A DNA stretch of 13,796 nt from RGIG4074 sp964459165. Lineage in GTDB: Bacteria; Bacillota; Clostridia; Christensenellales; Borkfalkiaceae. Numbering within the stretch: the stretch's first letter is position 1; each line of letters begins with the position of its first letter. Below the pieces are notes generated by a model. It did no database searches. It saw only the letters and a list, made by a program, of their open reading frames with translations, and was not told where the DNA came from. Below are positions 1 to 6,310 of the stretch, piece after piece. The stretch spans positions 1 to 13,796 of the forward strand of contig CAYWKM010000045.1 of assembly GCA_964459165.1 (NCBI GenBank), given 5' to 3'. Made by a program: the position numbers and the translations under genes.

Positions 1-102
1 GAAAAGGGTTGGTTTCAAGGCTGTCTCTATCGAAAGACGTAAAAAAGGACAAACGAATTTACCGTAGTTCACATAGGGAATTTTTCCACAGAATATAGGT
101 AT

Positions 103-156
103 AGCGCACCATACCTTGTAAACAAGGCAAGTGCGCTTATTTATTTTACTTTTTAA
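103..156 (+). terminator. Hairpin with T-rich tail, likely terminator of an upstream unit
   Basis: Bases 103-109 (agcgcac) pair with 131-137 (gtgcgct), and 114-118 (ccttg) pair with 123-127 (caagg) around a TAAA loop, with a small internal bulge. A T-rich tail follows (140-154). The hairpin sits just before the deaminase promoter, so it probably insulates that promoter from upstream transcription. The tail is interrupted by A and C, so termination may be weak. Confidence 0.5.
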
Positions 157-173
157 ATCGTTTGTTGTATAAT
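145..173 (+). promoter_or_regulatory. Sigma-70/SigA-type promoter of the deaminase gene
   Basis: TTTACT (145-150) and a perfect TATAAT (168-173) are separated by 17 bp. The expected transcription start is near 180, which leaves a roughly 30-base leader before the ATG at 210. This placement excludes the upstream in-frame TTG at 162 as a translation start, because it would lie inside the promoter. Confidence 0.75.
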
Positions 174-209
174 AGCGGAAAGATAAACAGTAATTTAGCG
201 GAGGATAAC

Positions 210-602
210 ATGGATAAGGTTTGGAGTAAAATGTACGAGGCGGCAAAAGCCGTACAATATGATCGTCAAATATCGCAGTATGTTTCTGCGGGAAGCGTAT
301 CTGCTGCCATACTGTCTTCCAGCGGGAAAATTTATACGGGTGTTTGCATTGATACATGCTGCACGCTCGGCATTTGTGCTGAGCGCAATGCAATTTTTAA
401 TATGATTACCAATGGGGAAAACGAAATTGCAAAAGTTATTGCAATAATGGACGACGGTAAAAGCGGCGCGCCGTGCGGAGCTTGTCGTGAACTGATGGTA
501 CAGCTTATGCCGACAAAATATAAAGATATTGAGATTATGATGGATTATGAAAGCGGACGTATTGTCAAACTCGGTGATATTACTCCCGAATGGTGGATAT
601 AG
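210..602 (+). CDS. Cytidine deaminase family protein (blasticidin-S deaminase-like)
   Basis: A 130-residue zinc-dependent nucleoside deaminase, matching the usual length of the small tetrameric cytidine deaminases. The family signature is complete: C57-A58-E59 supplies one zinc ligand and the proton-shuttling Glu, and P88-C89-x2-C92 supplies the other two ligands. The reaction would be hydrolytic deamination of a cytosine nucleoside, or of a nucleoside antibiotic if it is closer to blasticidin-S deaminase; sequence alone does not decide the substrate. The ATG at 210 is chosen because GGAGG (200-204) lies 5 bases upstream and the -10 box ends at 173. It stands alone after its own promoter and runs directly into an IS3 remnant. 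By eye its codons are more AT-rich at third positions (TAT, AAA, ATT) than the genes after 1175, which is consistent with acquisition by transfer. Confidence 0.87.
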   Translation: MDKVWSKMYEAAKAVQYDRQISQYVSAGSVSAAILSSSGKIYTGVCIDTCCTLGICAERNAIFNMITNGENEIAKVIAIMDDGKSGAPCGACRELMVQLMPTKYKDIEIMMDYESGRIVKLGDITPEWWI

Positions 603-646
603 GTAAATTCCAATTTATCGGACAATTATAGAAAAGCACGGCATAA

Positions 647-844
647 AAATTTAATACAAAATACTCGCCCGAATTCAAGATTTCTGTTATACCGGATATG
701 CGCGAACATTTAGGGTATAGCGAAACGATGAGGAAATATTTTCCGGATTTGTATTCTAAAAACATTGCATTTCTTAAGAAGTGAGAGCGCATATACTTGG
801 AAGAAGGAGCGGCCGGATTTATGATAGAACGGCGCGGGCGCGGT
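647..844 (+). pseudogene. IS3-family transposase orfA fragment (helix-turn-helix protein), broken
   Basis: One continuous frame starting after a stop at 644-646 reads KYSPEFKISVI (662-691), then a stretch ending FLKK, then a TGA at 782-784, and continues ERIYLEEGAAGFMIERRGR (785-841). From memory of this IS3 subgroup, a Trp codon is expected between the Lys and the Glu of that junction, so TGA most likely replaced TGG by a single transition. No good start codon remains: where an ATG is expected (about 650) the sequence is TTT. The DNA-binding N-terminus is recognisable, but the leucine-zipper-like second half of orfA is gone at the deletion junction near 844-852. Confidence 0.7.
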
Positions 845-851
845 TCAAAAC

Positions 852-1079
852 ATTATCCAAAGTATGTCCCGCAAGGGAAATTGCATGGATAACGGAGCAA
901 TGGAAAATTTCTTCGGAAGATTGAAAGTTGAAATGTTTTACGGAGAGAAATTTAATTCTGTTGAAGACTTTATGCAGAAGCTTCACGGTTATATCTCTTA
1001 CTACAACAACGAGAGAATTTCTCTCAAACTAAAAGGAATGAGCCCTGTACAATACAGAACTCATTACCAAACTATTTAA
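852..1079 (+). pseudogene. IS3-family transposase orfB, C-terminal fragment
   Basis: The frame reads IIQSMSRKGNCMDNGAMENFF (852-914), then LKVEMFYGEKF, and ends with YYNNERI and LKGMSPVQYRTHYQ before TAA at 1077-1079. This is the typical last 70-75 residues of an IS3/IS150-group DDE integrase-type transposase. Only the final catalytic Glu (in MENFF) is left; both catalytic Asp residues and the start of the protein are deleted. An internal ATG at 864 could open a 71-residue ORF, but I see no ribosome binding site and treat it as a non-functional relic. Confidence 0.85.
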
Positions 1080-1088
1080 TTAATTTTT

Positions 1089-1113
1089 TGTCCAAACTTT
1101 GGGGTTCACTTCA
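1089..1113 (+). repeat. Right terminal inverted repeat of the IS3 remnant
   Basis: This 25-bp sequence starts TGTCCAAAC and ends GGGGTTCACTTCA. It lies 10 bases after the orfB stop codon and has the form I expect for the right end of IS3-family elements of this group (inverse: TGAAGTGAACCCC). It marks where the element stops and host DNA resumes. Confidence 0.65.
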
Positions 1114-1174
1114 TTTTGAAGTTCTTCGTTTTTTCCTAAGGGAAGTTCGCATTGATCGTTTGTCCTTATTTTTT

Positions 1175-2263
1175 CTACTTTAAGCGAAACTTCATGACCA
1201 CGGGATTGTGATCGGAATAAACGTACCCCGTCTGAACGTTTTCAAGATAACCTACCTCCACATTCTCCGAGACGAGAAATCCGTCCACGATAAAGACGTC
1301 GTTTCCCTCTTCGTAAGGGACGTCGCAATTACGGCAGGTTCCCTGCTCGTACCCGCAGGCGTAATCCATGGCGCGGGAAATTCCTTCGGGAAGCAGCTCG
1401 GCGGGGAAGGGCTGCGCCCAACCGTATTCGGTCGCCTCCGTCGCTTGATTTAAAACGATCGTCGAATCCCCCGTAAAATCGTGGTTAAAATCTCCGCCGC
1501 AGACGCAATAATTTCCCGAAGCGTACTCTTCCGCCATGTCGTCGAAAAGCATCGTCATCTGCGCCGCGCGGATCTCGTCGCTTCCGCCGTACGCGGAGAG
1601 ATGCACATTGTAAAGAATCAGCTCCTTTCCGTTGTCCGTCGGAATTCTCGACACGGTATAACAACGGTCGAGATCGAGAAATTTAGAAAGGCTCGTCGAA
1701 ATCGGCAGACTTCTTCTCACCGAAGAGGAAATATCGACTTTGCTCAGCGTGAGTATTCCGCTGTTCGAAGCCCCGTGCGGCTCGTTGAGCGGATACATGA
1801 GATAGGCGGAGTGGTAGTTGACTGCAAACACGGAAGAATAAGAGGGGAAGGCGTTCAAAAGCAATTCTCTCTCATCTACATGATAGCTTCTCGTGGAAGA
1901 AGTATCGACTTCTTGAATCAATATAAAATCGGGAGACAAAGAAGACAGCTCCTTGGCGGCTGCCTGTACGCAGGAGATCACGCTCTCTTCGCTCTCCGCT
2001 CTCGACTGCTTTCCTCCGTCCATGAAAAAAGTAAAATCCGAAGTGTACGCGCCGAAGCCGATGTTCTGCGTCGCTACGGTATACGTCTCTCCGATCGCCG
2101 CTTCCTTCTTCCCCGCGCGATTTTGCGCTTCCAACGAGAGGTTGTCCTCTATCCTCGAATAGGATACGATCACATACAGCAGATACGACCCGACGACGAG
2201 AATCGCGGCGAGAAGAATACAAAGCAGCGTTTTAAGGATCGTCTTGAGAATGATTTTTGTCAT
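1175..2263 (-). CDS. Membrane-anchored endonuclease/exonuclease/phosphatase (EEP) family protein
   Basis: A 362-residue protein with an N-terminal hydrophobic anchor (about residues 4-34) and then an EEP (DNase I-like) domain facing outside. The metal-dependent phosphohydrolase motifs appear in order: TQN (N67), IQEVD (E118), NSGILTLSK (167-175), YNVHLSAYGG (H221), GGDFN (D258, N260), VDGF (D327) and the closing SDH (350-352). Family members cleave phosphodiesters or phosphomonoesters in nucleic acids, sphingomyelin or inositol phosphates; the substrate here cannot be read from sequence. The start at 2263 has AAGGGA 8 bases upstream (2272-2277) and a perfect promoter further up. It is divergent from a Tyr/lipid-type phosphatase gene. 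The two Cys in GTCRNC (306-313) could form a disulfide if exported. Confidence 0.88.
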   Translation of the reverse strand: MTKIILKTILKTLLCILLAAILVVGSYLLYVIVSYSRIEDNLSLEAQNRAGKKEAAIGETYTVATQNIGFGAYTSDFTFFMDGGKQSRAESEESVISCVQAAAKELSSLSPDFILIQEVDTSSTRSYHVDERELLLNAFPSYSSVFAVNYHSAYLMYPLNEPHGASNSGILTLSKVDISSSVRRSLPISTSLSKFLDLDRCYTVSRIPTDNGKELILYNVHLSAYGGSDEIRAAQMTMLFDDMAEEYASGNYCVCGGDFNHDFTGDSTIVLNQATEATEYGWAQPFPAELLPEGISRAMDYACGYEQGTCRNCDVPYEEGNDVFIVDGFLVSENVEVGYLENVQTGYVYSDHNPVVMKFRLK

Positions 2264-2300
2264 ACGTATATTCCCTTATGCCTTCTGAAAAGTTATTCTC

Positions 2301-2329
2301 ATTATACAAAAGGAAAGCGTTTCTGTCAA
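2301..2329 (-). promoter_or_regulatory. Perfect-consensus promoter of the EEP gene
   Basis: Read on the minus strand, TTGACA (2324-2329) and TATAAT (2301-2306) are separated by exactly 17 bp. Transcription should start near 2293, giving a leader of about 30 bases before the ATG at 2263. Confidence 0.88.
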
Positions 2330-2437
2330 GAAAGAACCGCTCAAATCGGAGGAATCTGCCGAAAACGTCCCTTTTGTTATCCATAGAGCGATGCGTTTTT
2401 ATTCCCGCAATCGACAAATTTTTCTCCTTTTTTCCTA

Positions 2438-2466
2438 TTGACAGACAAAGATTATTTCGCTATAAT
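2438..2466 (+). promoter_or_regulatory. Perfect-consensus promoter of the phosphatase gene
   Basis: TTGACA (2438-2443) and TATAAT (2461-2466) have a 17-bp spacer. The expected start is near 2473, which gives a leader of about 27 bases before the ATG at 2500. The -35 boxes of this and the divergent promoter are about 110 bp apart. I see no clear operator palindrome between them. Confidence 0.88.
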
Positions 2467-2499
2467 TTATAGAGAAGAGCAAAATTGCGGAATGAGAGA

Positions 2500-3297
2500 A
2501 TGTACAGAAGGAATATCATCTTAAAAAAACTCAACAACACGCGCGACCTCGGCGGAATGCCGACGGAGGACGGGCGGAAGATAAAAAACAGAAAGCTTTT
2601 GCGAAGCGGACGGCTCAATCGTCTGCCCGTTCAAACGTCCGAAAATTTAAGGGAACTCGGCGTCACGACGATCGTCGATCTCCGCATTCAGACGGAATGC
2701 GACGAGCATCCCGATACGAAAATCGACGGAATCCGTTACGTCCGGTTGCCCTTACTCTTTACCGCGACGGCGGGCATCACGACGGAAAAGAGTATGTACA
2801 AGACCATGCTGAAAGAGAGCAAACGCATTAAAAGGGAGTTCGGTACAGTCGACAATTACATGATCAGTACTTATCTGAATGTCCTCTTCAACGGACAGGC
2901 GCAGGACGGACTGAAAAAATTTCTTCGTCTCGTCCGCGACGAGGAGGGCTGCCTTCTCTGGCATTGCGCCAGCGGAAAGGATCGGGCGGGGATCTGCGCC
3001 ATGCTGGTGGAATCCCTTTTGGGCGTACCCGAAAGGGTCATCGTCTCCGACTATATGCTCTCGCAGGATTTCTGCCGAAGAAAATTCGTCGTCAATCGCC
3101 TCGCGCTCGCCGTCGCCCCCCTGCGGCTTCGCATGAAAAAGATTCTCTACGGACTCATGCGAACGAAGGAGGAATATCTCATGGGCGTCATCGAAACGTT
3201 GAAACGCCGTTACGGCAGCGTGGTGGAATATTGCAAACAGGTTCTCGGCGTCACCGACGAGGACGTCTTTCTCTTAAAAGAAAAATATCTCGAATAA
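2500..3297 (+). CDS. Tyrosine-protein/lipid phosphatase family protein (Y_phosphatase3-like)
   Basis: A 265-residue cytoplasmic protein of the Cys-dependent phosphatase superfamily, with no signal peptide. The N-terminal NNTRDLGG motif (12-19) and LLRSGRLNRL (33-42) are typical of the bacterial family that includes Listeria LipA. The P-loop HCASGKDRAG begins at H155, with nucleophile C156 and the phosphate-gripping R162. In that family the Lys-Asp within the loop is linked to activity on both phosphotyrosine and phosphoinositides, so the true substrate is open. I chose the ATG at 2500 because the protein then begins just ahead of the conserved NNTRDLGG region; an in-frame TTG at 2485 would add 5 residues, and neither has a strong ribosome binding site. 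It is monocistronic, between a perfect promoter and a clear terminator. Confidence 0.87.
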   Translation: MYRRNIILKKLNNTRDLGGMPTEDGRKIKNRKLLRSGRLNRLPVQTSENLRELGVTTIVDLRIQTECDEHPDTKIDGIRYVRLPLLFTATAGITTEKSMYKTMLKESKRIKREFGTVDNYMISTYLNVLFNGQAQDGLKKFLRLVRDEEGCLLWHCASGKDRAGICAMLVESLLGVPERVIVSDYMLSQDFCRRKFVVNRLALAVAPLRLRMKKILYGLMRTKEEYLMGVIETLKRRYGSVVEYCKQVLGVTDEDVFLLKEKYLE

Positions 3298-3300
3298 CCG

Positions 3301-3329
3301 TCTTCCGGACCTCTCCGGAAGATTTTTTT
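3301..3329 (+). terminator. Rho-independent terminator of the phosphatase gene
   Basis: TCTTCCGGA (3301-3309) pairs perfectly with TCCGGAAGA (3314-3322) around a 4-base loop, and a run of seven T follows. It begins 3 bases after the stop codon and ends 9 bases before the -35 box of the copper promoter. Confidence 0.92.
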
Positions 3330-3338
3330 CGATTTCTC

Positions 3339-3367
3339 TTGACAAATACCCCGTCGGGGTATATAAT
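3339..3367 (+). promoter_or_regulatory. Promoter of the csoR-copA-copZ operon
   Basis: TTGACA (3339-3344) and TATAAT (3362-3367) are separated by 17 bp. The spacer is almost entirely made of a CsoR-type operator, so bound repressor would block RNA polymerase directly. Start of transcription is expected near 3374, which is the first base of the second operator. Confidence 0.9.
3346..3362. promoter_or_regulatory. CsoR-type operator 1, in the promoter spacer
   Basis: ATACCCCGTCGGGGTAT is a perfect palindrome (7-bp arms, 3-bp centre) lying between the -35 and -10 boxes. The ATACCC...GGGTAT layout is that of known copper-responsive CsoR operators such as the one before Bacillus subtilis copZA. 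Confidence 0.85.
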
Positions 3368-3373
3368 ACCTCT

Positions 3374-3390
3374 ATACCCTTAGGGGGTAT
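3374..3390. promoter_or_regulatory. CsoR-type operator 2, at the transcription start
   Basis: ATACCCTTAGGGGGTAT has the same 17-base layout as operator 1, with one mismatched pair in the arms (T against G). Its centre is 28 bp from that of operator 1, close to but not an exact multiple of a helical turn. It covers the predicted transcription start. Confidence 0.75.
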
Positions 3391-3428
3391 TTTTGAATAA
3401 ACGAAAAGGGAGGAATCTATTTCTTTAC

Positions 3429-3746
3429 ATGGAAGAAAAGAACGAAAAGAGAAGCTGTCGCTGTTGCCGAATCAAGACGAAAGTGCGAACGGAGGAGGAG
3501 AAAAAGACTCTTCTCTCCCGCGTAAACAGAATCGTCGGACAAATGAACGGCATAGGAAAAATGATTGAGGAAGACAGATATTGCGACGATATTCTCATAC
3601 AATTGTCGGCAATCGATAAATCCATCAAGAGCCTCGCAAACGTCGTCCTCGACAATCATATGCACACCTGTCTCGTCGAAAATGTTCAACGGGGAAATAC
3701 GGAAATCATAGACGAGATCGTCGATCTGTTCAGGAGGTTTCAGTGA
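3429..3746 (+). CDS. csoR: Copper-sensing transcriptional repressor CsoR
   Basis: A 105-residue all-helical DUF156/CsoR-family repressor. The Cu(I) ligands of the family are all present with correct spacing: C52, then H77 (25 residues later) and C81 (4 later), in RYCDDILIQ and NHMHTC. An extra Cys cluster C10-x-C12-C13 sits near the N-terminus. The VNRIVGQMNGI segment (32-42) is the conserved first-helix region. I chose the ATG at 3429; GGGAGG (3408-3413) lies 15 bases upstream, farther than usual. An in-frame TTG at 3393, preceded by AGGGGG inside operator 2, would add 12 residues and cannot be excluded. Its stop overlaps the copA start by 4 bases, so the two are translationally coupled. It should repress its own operon through the two operators and release DNA when Cu(I) binds. 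Confidence 0.92.
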   Translation: MEEKNEKRSCRCCRIKTKVRTEEEKKTLLSRVNRIVGQMNGIGKMIEEDRYCDDILIQLSAIDKSIKSLANVVLDNHMHTCLVENVQRGNTEIIDEIVDLFRRFQ

Positions 3747-6310
3747 AGAAAAAGCATTTTGCCGTAGAGGGAATGTCCTGCGCGGCGTGTCAGGCGCACG
3801 TGCAAAAGGCGGTCGAAAAATTGGAAGGGACGAAGAAGGTCAACGTAAACCTCCTTCAAAACACCATGGACGTAACGTTTGACGAGAGCGCCTGCTCGGT
3901 CGAGCTTATCGAAAAAGCGGTCGAAGACGCGGGGTACCGCGCCTATATCCCCGAGGAGAAAAACGCCGCCGTACGGGAGGAAAAGACGCGCCCCCTGCGC
4001 GATCTCATCGCGAGCGCGGTACTCCTCGTCGCGATCATGTACTTCTCCATGGGAAACATGATGTGGGACTGGCCCGCCCCCGCCTTTTTAGACCATCGCC
4101 ATAACCCGATGGGCTTCGCCCTCGTACAATTTATTCTTCTGCTGCCCATTCTCTTCATTTATCGGAGATACTTTATTTCCGGCTATCAGAAGCTCGCAAG
4201 GAGGGCTCCCAATATGGATTCGCTCATCGCGGTGGGCGCGACGGCTGCCGTCGCCTACGGAATCTTCGCCCTCTTCATGATCAGCTACGCGCAGGCCATG
4301 CTCGCCGCCATGGCGGGCGGCATGGATACGGCGAATATCGCGGATTATAACAAATATTATAACATTGTAATGACATATCATGATAGTATATATTTTGAAT
4401 CCGCAGGCATGATTCTCACGCTCGTATCTCTCGGAAAATATCTCGAAGGACTATCGAAGAAGCGGACGACGAACGCGATCGCAAAGCTGATGGACTTAGC
4501 TCCCCAAAAGGCGATTCTCTTTGAAGGGGGAGTCGAGAGGGAAATCGGCGCGAAGGAAGTAAAAGTCGGAGACCTTCTCGTCGTCAAGCGGGGAGCTTCC
4601 GTTCCCGTGGACGGAATCGTCGAGGAGGGAAGCGCGTCTATCGATCAATCCAATATTACGGGCGAATCCATTCCCGTATTCAAGCAGACGGGCGAAGAGG
4701 TCTTTTCTTCCACGACCGTCACGGCGGGATACTTTAAAATGCGGGCGACGAAAGTCGGCGAAGACTCCTCCATCGCCAACATCATTCGGTTGGTAGAGGA
4801 AGCGAGCAATTCAAAAGCGCCCGTCTCCAAGCTCGCCGATAAAATTTCGGGAATCTTCGTCCCCGTCATATTCGCAATCGCGATCGCGACGCTCATCGTC
4901 AATCTTCTCGTCGGGATTTTCGGCTTGAATCATTCGGCGGACGCGGCGTTTGAACTTGCCTTCCGCTTCGCCGTTTCCGTCGTCGTCATCGCCTGTCCCT
5001 GCGCGCTGGGACTCGCCACGCCCGTCGCCGTCATGGTGGGAACGGGCAAGGGAGCGGAGAACGGGCTTCTCATCAAAAACGCCGAAATTCTCGAAAAGGC
5101 GCGCTCGATCAAGACCGTCGTCCTCGACAAGACGGGAACGATTACCGAGGGGAAGCCGAAGGTCACCGACTTTCTTTCCTTCGAGGACGGCGACGTTCTC
5201 TCCGCTCTGTATTCCCTCGAAAATAAATCGGAGCACCCGCTCGCGCTCGCCGTCGCGGAATACGCAAAGGAACAAAACGCTTCCCTTCTTCCCGTCGAGG
5301 ATTTCGCTTCCGTGGAGGGAAGAGGTCTCGAAGGCAAAATCGGCGGGGATCGATATACCGTAGGCAATTTCAAGACGGCGGAGGATCTCGGCATAGACGC
5401 GCCCGACGTAAAAGAGAGAGTGGATTCTCTCGCAAGGGAGGGCAAAACGCCGATGATCGTCCTGCGGAACGAAAAAATCGTCGGCGTCGTCGCCGTAAAA
5501 GATAAGGTGAAGGAACACTCCGCGCAGGCGATAAAAGAGCTTCGCAAACGCGGAATCAAAGTCGTCATGCTCACGGGCGACAATAAACGGACGGCGCAGG
5601 CGATCGCCGGGGAAGTCGGCGTAGACGAAGTCTTTTCCGACGTATTTCCCGCAGACAAACAGCGGATCGTCAATTCCTTAAAAACGGACGACAAACATCT
5701 CGTCGCCATGGTCGGAGACGGCGTAAACGACGCGCCCGCGCTCATGAGCGCGGATCTCGGCGTCGCCATGGGAGGGGGAAGCGACGCGGCGATCCATTCG
5801 GGCGACGTCGTCCTTCTGAGAAAGGATCTGACGGACGTTCTCAACGTCATCTCTTTGAGCAAGCGGGTACTCGGAACGATCAAGCGAGGGCTCTTCTGGG
5901 CGTTCTTCTATAACTCGGTATGCGTGCTCATTGCCACGGGCGTATTCTACTATCCGTTCGGAATCAGCATCAACCCGATGATCGGCTCTATCGCCATGAG
6001 CGTTTCCTCCGTTTCCGTCGTCCTCAACGCCCTCACGATCAATCTCTTTAAGAGAAAATCCTTCGACGAAGAGTCGATCGGCAGGAAAAACAAAGAGGGA
6101 AAAAATTCCGACGGTAAAATCGTCCTCAAGGTAAAGGGCATGATGTGCGAGCATTGCGTCAGGCGCGTACAGGACGCGGCTTTGAGCGTGGAAGGCGTAA
6201 CGGAAGCGGTCGCTTCCCTCAAAGAGAAAAACGTAACGATCTCCGCTTCGAACGCCGACGTGGAGAAAATCAAAAAAAATATTCGGGAGGCAGGTTATCA
6301 GGTAAAATGA
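3743..6310 (+). CDS. copA: Copper-exporting P1B-type ATPase CopA, with HMA domains at both ends
   Basis: An 855-residue inner-membrane Cu(I) efflux pump. In order: N-terminal HMA domain with GMSCAAC (10-16); first membrane helices (about 86-235); actuator loop with TGES (306-309); CPC metal-site motif (418-420); phosphorylated D462 in DKTGT; the HP of the nucleotide domain (498-499); TGD (611-613); GDGVND (658-663); final helices with YN (723-724) and MSVSS (752-756). CPC plus YN plus MxxSS is the Cu(I)-specific (P1B-1) membrane signature. After a charged linker (about 771-792) comes a second HMA domain with GMMCEHC (799-805), which is less usual because CopA HMA domains are normally N-terminal. 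It begins with GTG, with AGGAGG (3732-3737) 5 bases before it; it overlaps csoR by 4 bases and copZ by 4 bases. Confidence 0.96.
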   Translation: MKKKHFAVEGMSCAACQAHVQKAVEKLEGTKKVNVNLLQNTMDVTFDESACSVELIEKAVEDAGYRAYIPEEKNAAVREEKTRPLRDLIASAVLLVAIMYFSMGNMMWDWPAPAFLDHRHNPMGFALVQFILLLPILFIYRRYFISGYQKLARRAPNMDSLIAVGATAAVAYGIFALFMISYAQAMLAAMAGGMDTANIADYNKYYNIVMTYHDSIYFESAGMILTLVSLGKYLEGLSKKRTTNAIAKLMDLAPQKAILFEGGVEREIGAKEVKVGDLLVVKRGASVPVDGIVEEGSASIDQSNITGESIPVFKQTGEEVFSSTTVTAGYFKMRATKVGEDSSIANIIRLVEEASNSKAPVSKLADKISGIFVPVIFAIAIATLIVNLLVGIFGLNHSADAAFELAFRFAVSVVVIACPCALGLATPVAVMVGTGKGAENGLLIKNAEILEKARSIKTVVLDKTGTITEGKPKVTDFLSFEDGDVLSALYSLENKSEHPLALAVAEYAKEQNASLLPVEDFASVEGRGLEGKIGGDRYTVGNFKTAEDLGIDAPDVKERVDSLAREGKTPMIVLRNEKIVGVVAVKDKVKEHSAQAIKELRKRGIKVVMLTGDNKRTAQAIAGEVGVDEVFSDVFPADKQRIVNSLKTDDKHLVAMVGDGVNDAPALMSADLGVAMGGGSDAAIHSGDVVLLRKDLTDVLNVISLSKRVLGTIKRGLFWAFFYNSVCVLIATGVFYYPFGISINPMIGSIAMSVSSVSVVLNALTINLFKRKSFDEESIGRKNKEGKNSDGKIVLKVKGMMCEHCVRRVQDAALSVEGVTEAVASLKEKNVTISASNADVEKIKKNIREAGYQVK

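Larger units (their letters stand above)
603..1113 (+). mobile_element. Decayed, internally deleted IS3-family insertion sequence
   Basis: An orfA-like N-terminal segment (647-about 844) is followed almost at once by the C-terminal end of an IS3 orfB transposase (about 852-1079), so roughly two thirds of a normal 1.3-1.5 kb element is missing. The right terminal repeat is well preserved at 1089-1113, starting TGTCC and ending TTCACTTCA. A badly decayed left end is plausible at 603-624, where GTAAATTCCAA...GGACA resembles the inverted right end with mostly transition changes. The exact left boundary and any target duplication cannot be fixed. With both reading frames broken it cannot move by itself. 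Confidence 0.8.

Noticed and set aside
2..67. Tail of a coding sequence entering from the left (21 residues, ending QTNLP and a TAG at 65-67)
   Set aside because: The open stretch is too short to support a gene and I do not recognise the residues; it could equally be chance.
162..209. Extension of the deaminase to an in-frame TTG at 162
   Set aside because: The TTG lies inside the promoter, upstream of the expected transcription start, while the ATG at 210 has GGAGG at ideal spacing.
598..602. IS3 left end overlapping the last codon of the deaminase, changing its C-terminus
   Set aside because: The left end is too decayed to place to the base, and the deaminase length of 130 residues is already normal.
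1208..2386. Plus-strand open frames over the EEP gene
   Set aside because: Arg-rich shadow translations without motifs; the minus-strand protein has a complete set of EEP motifs and its own promoter.
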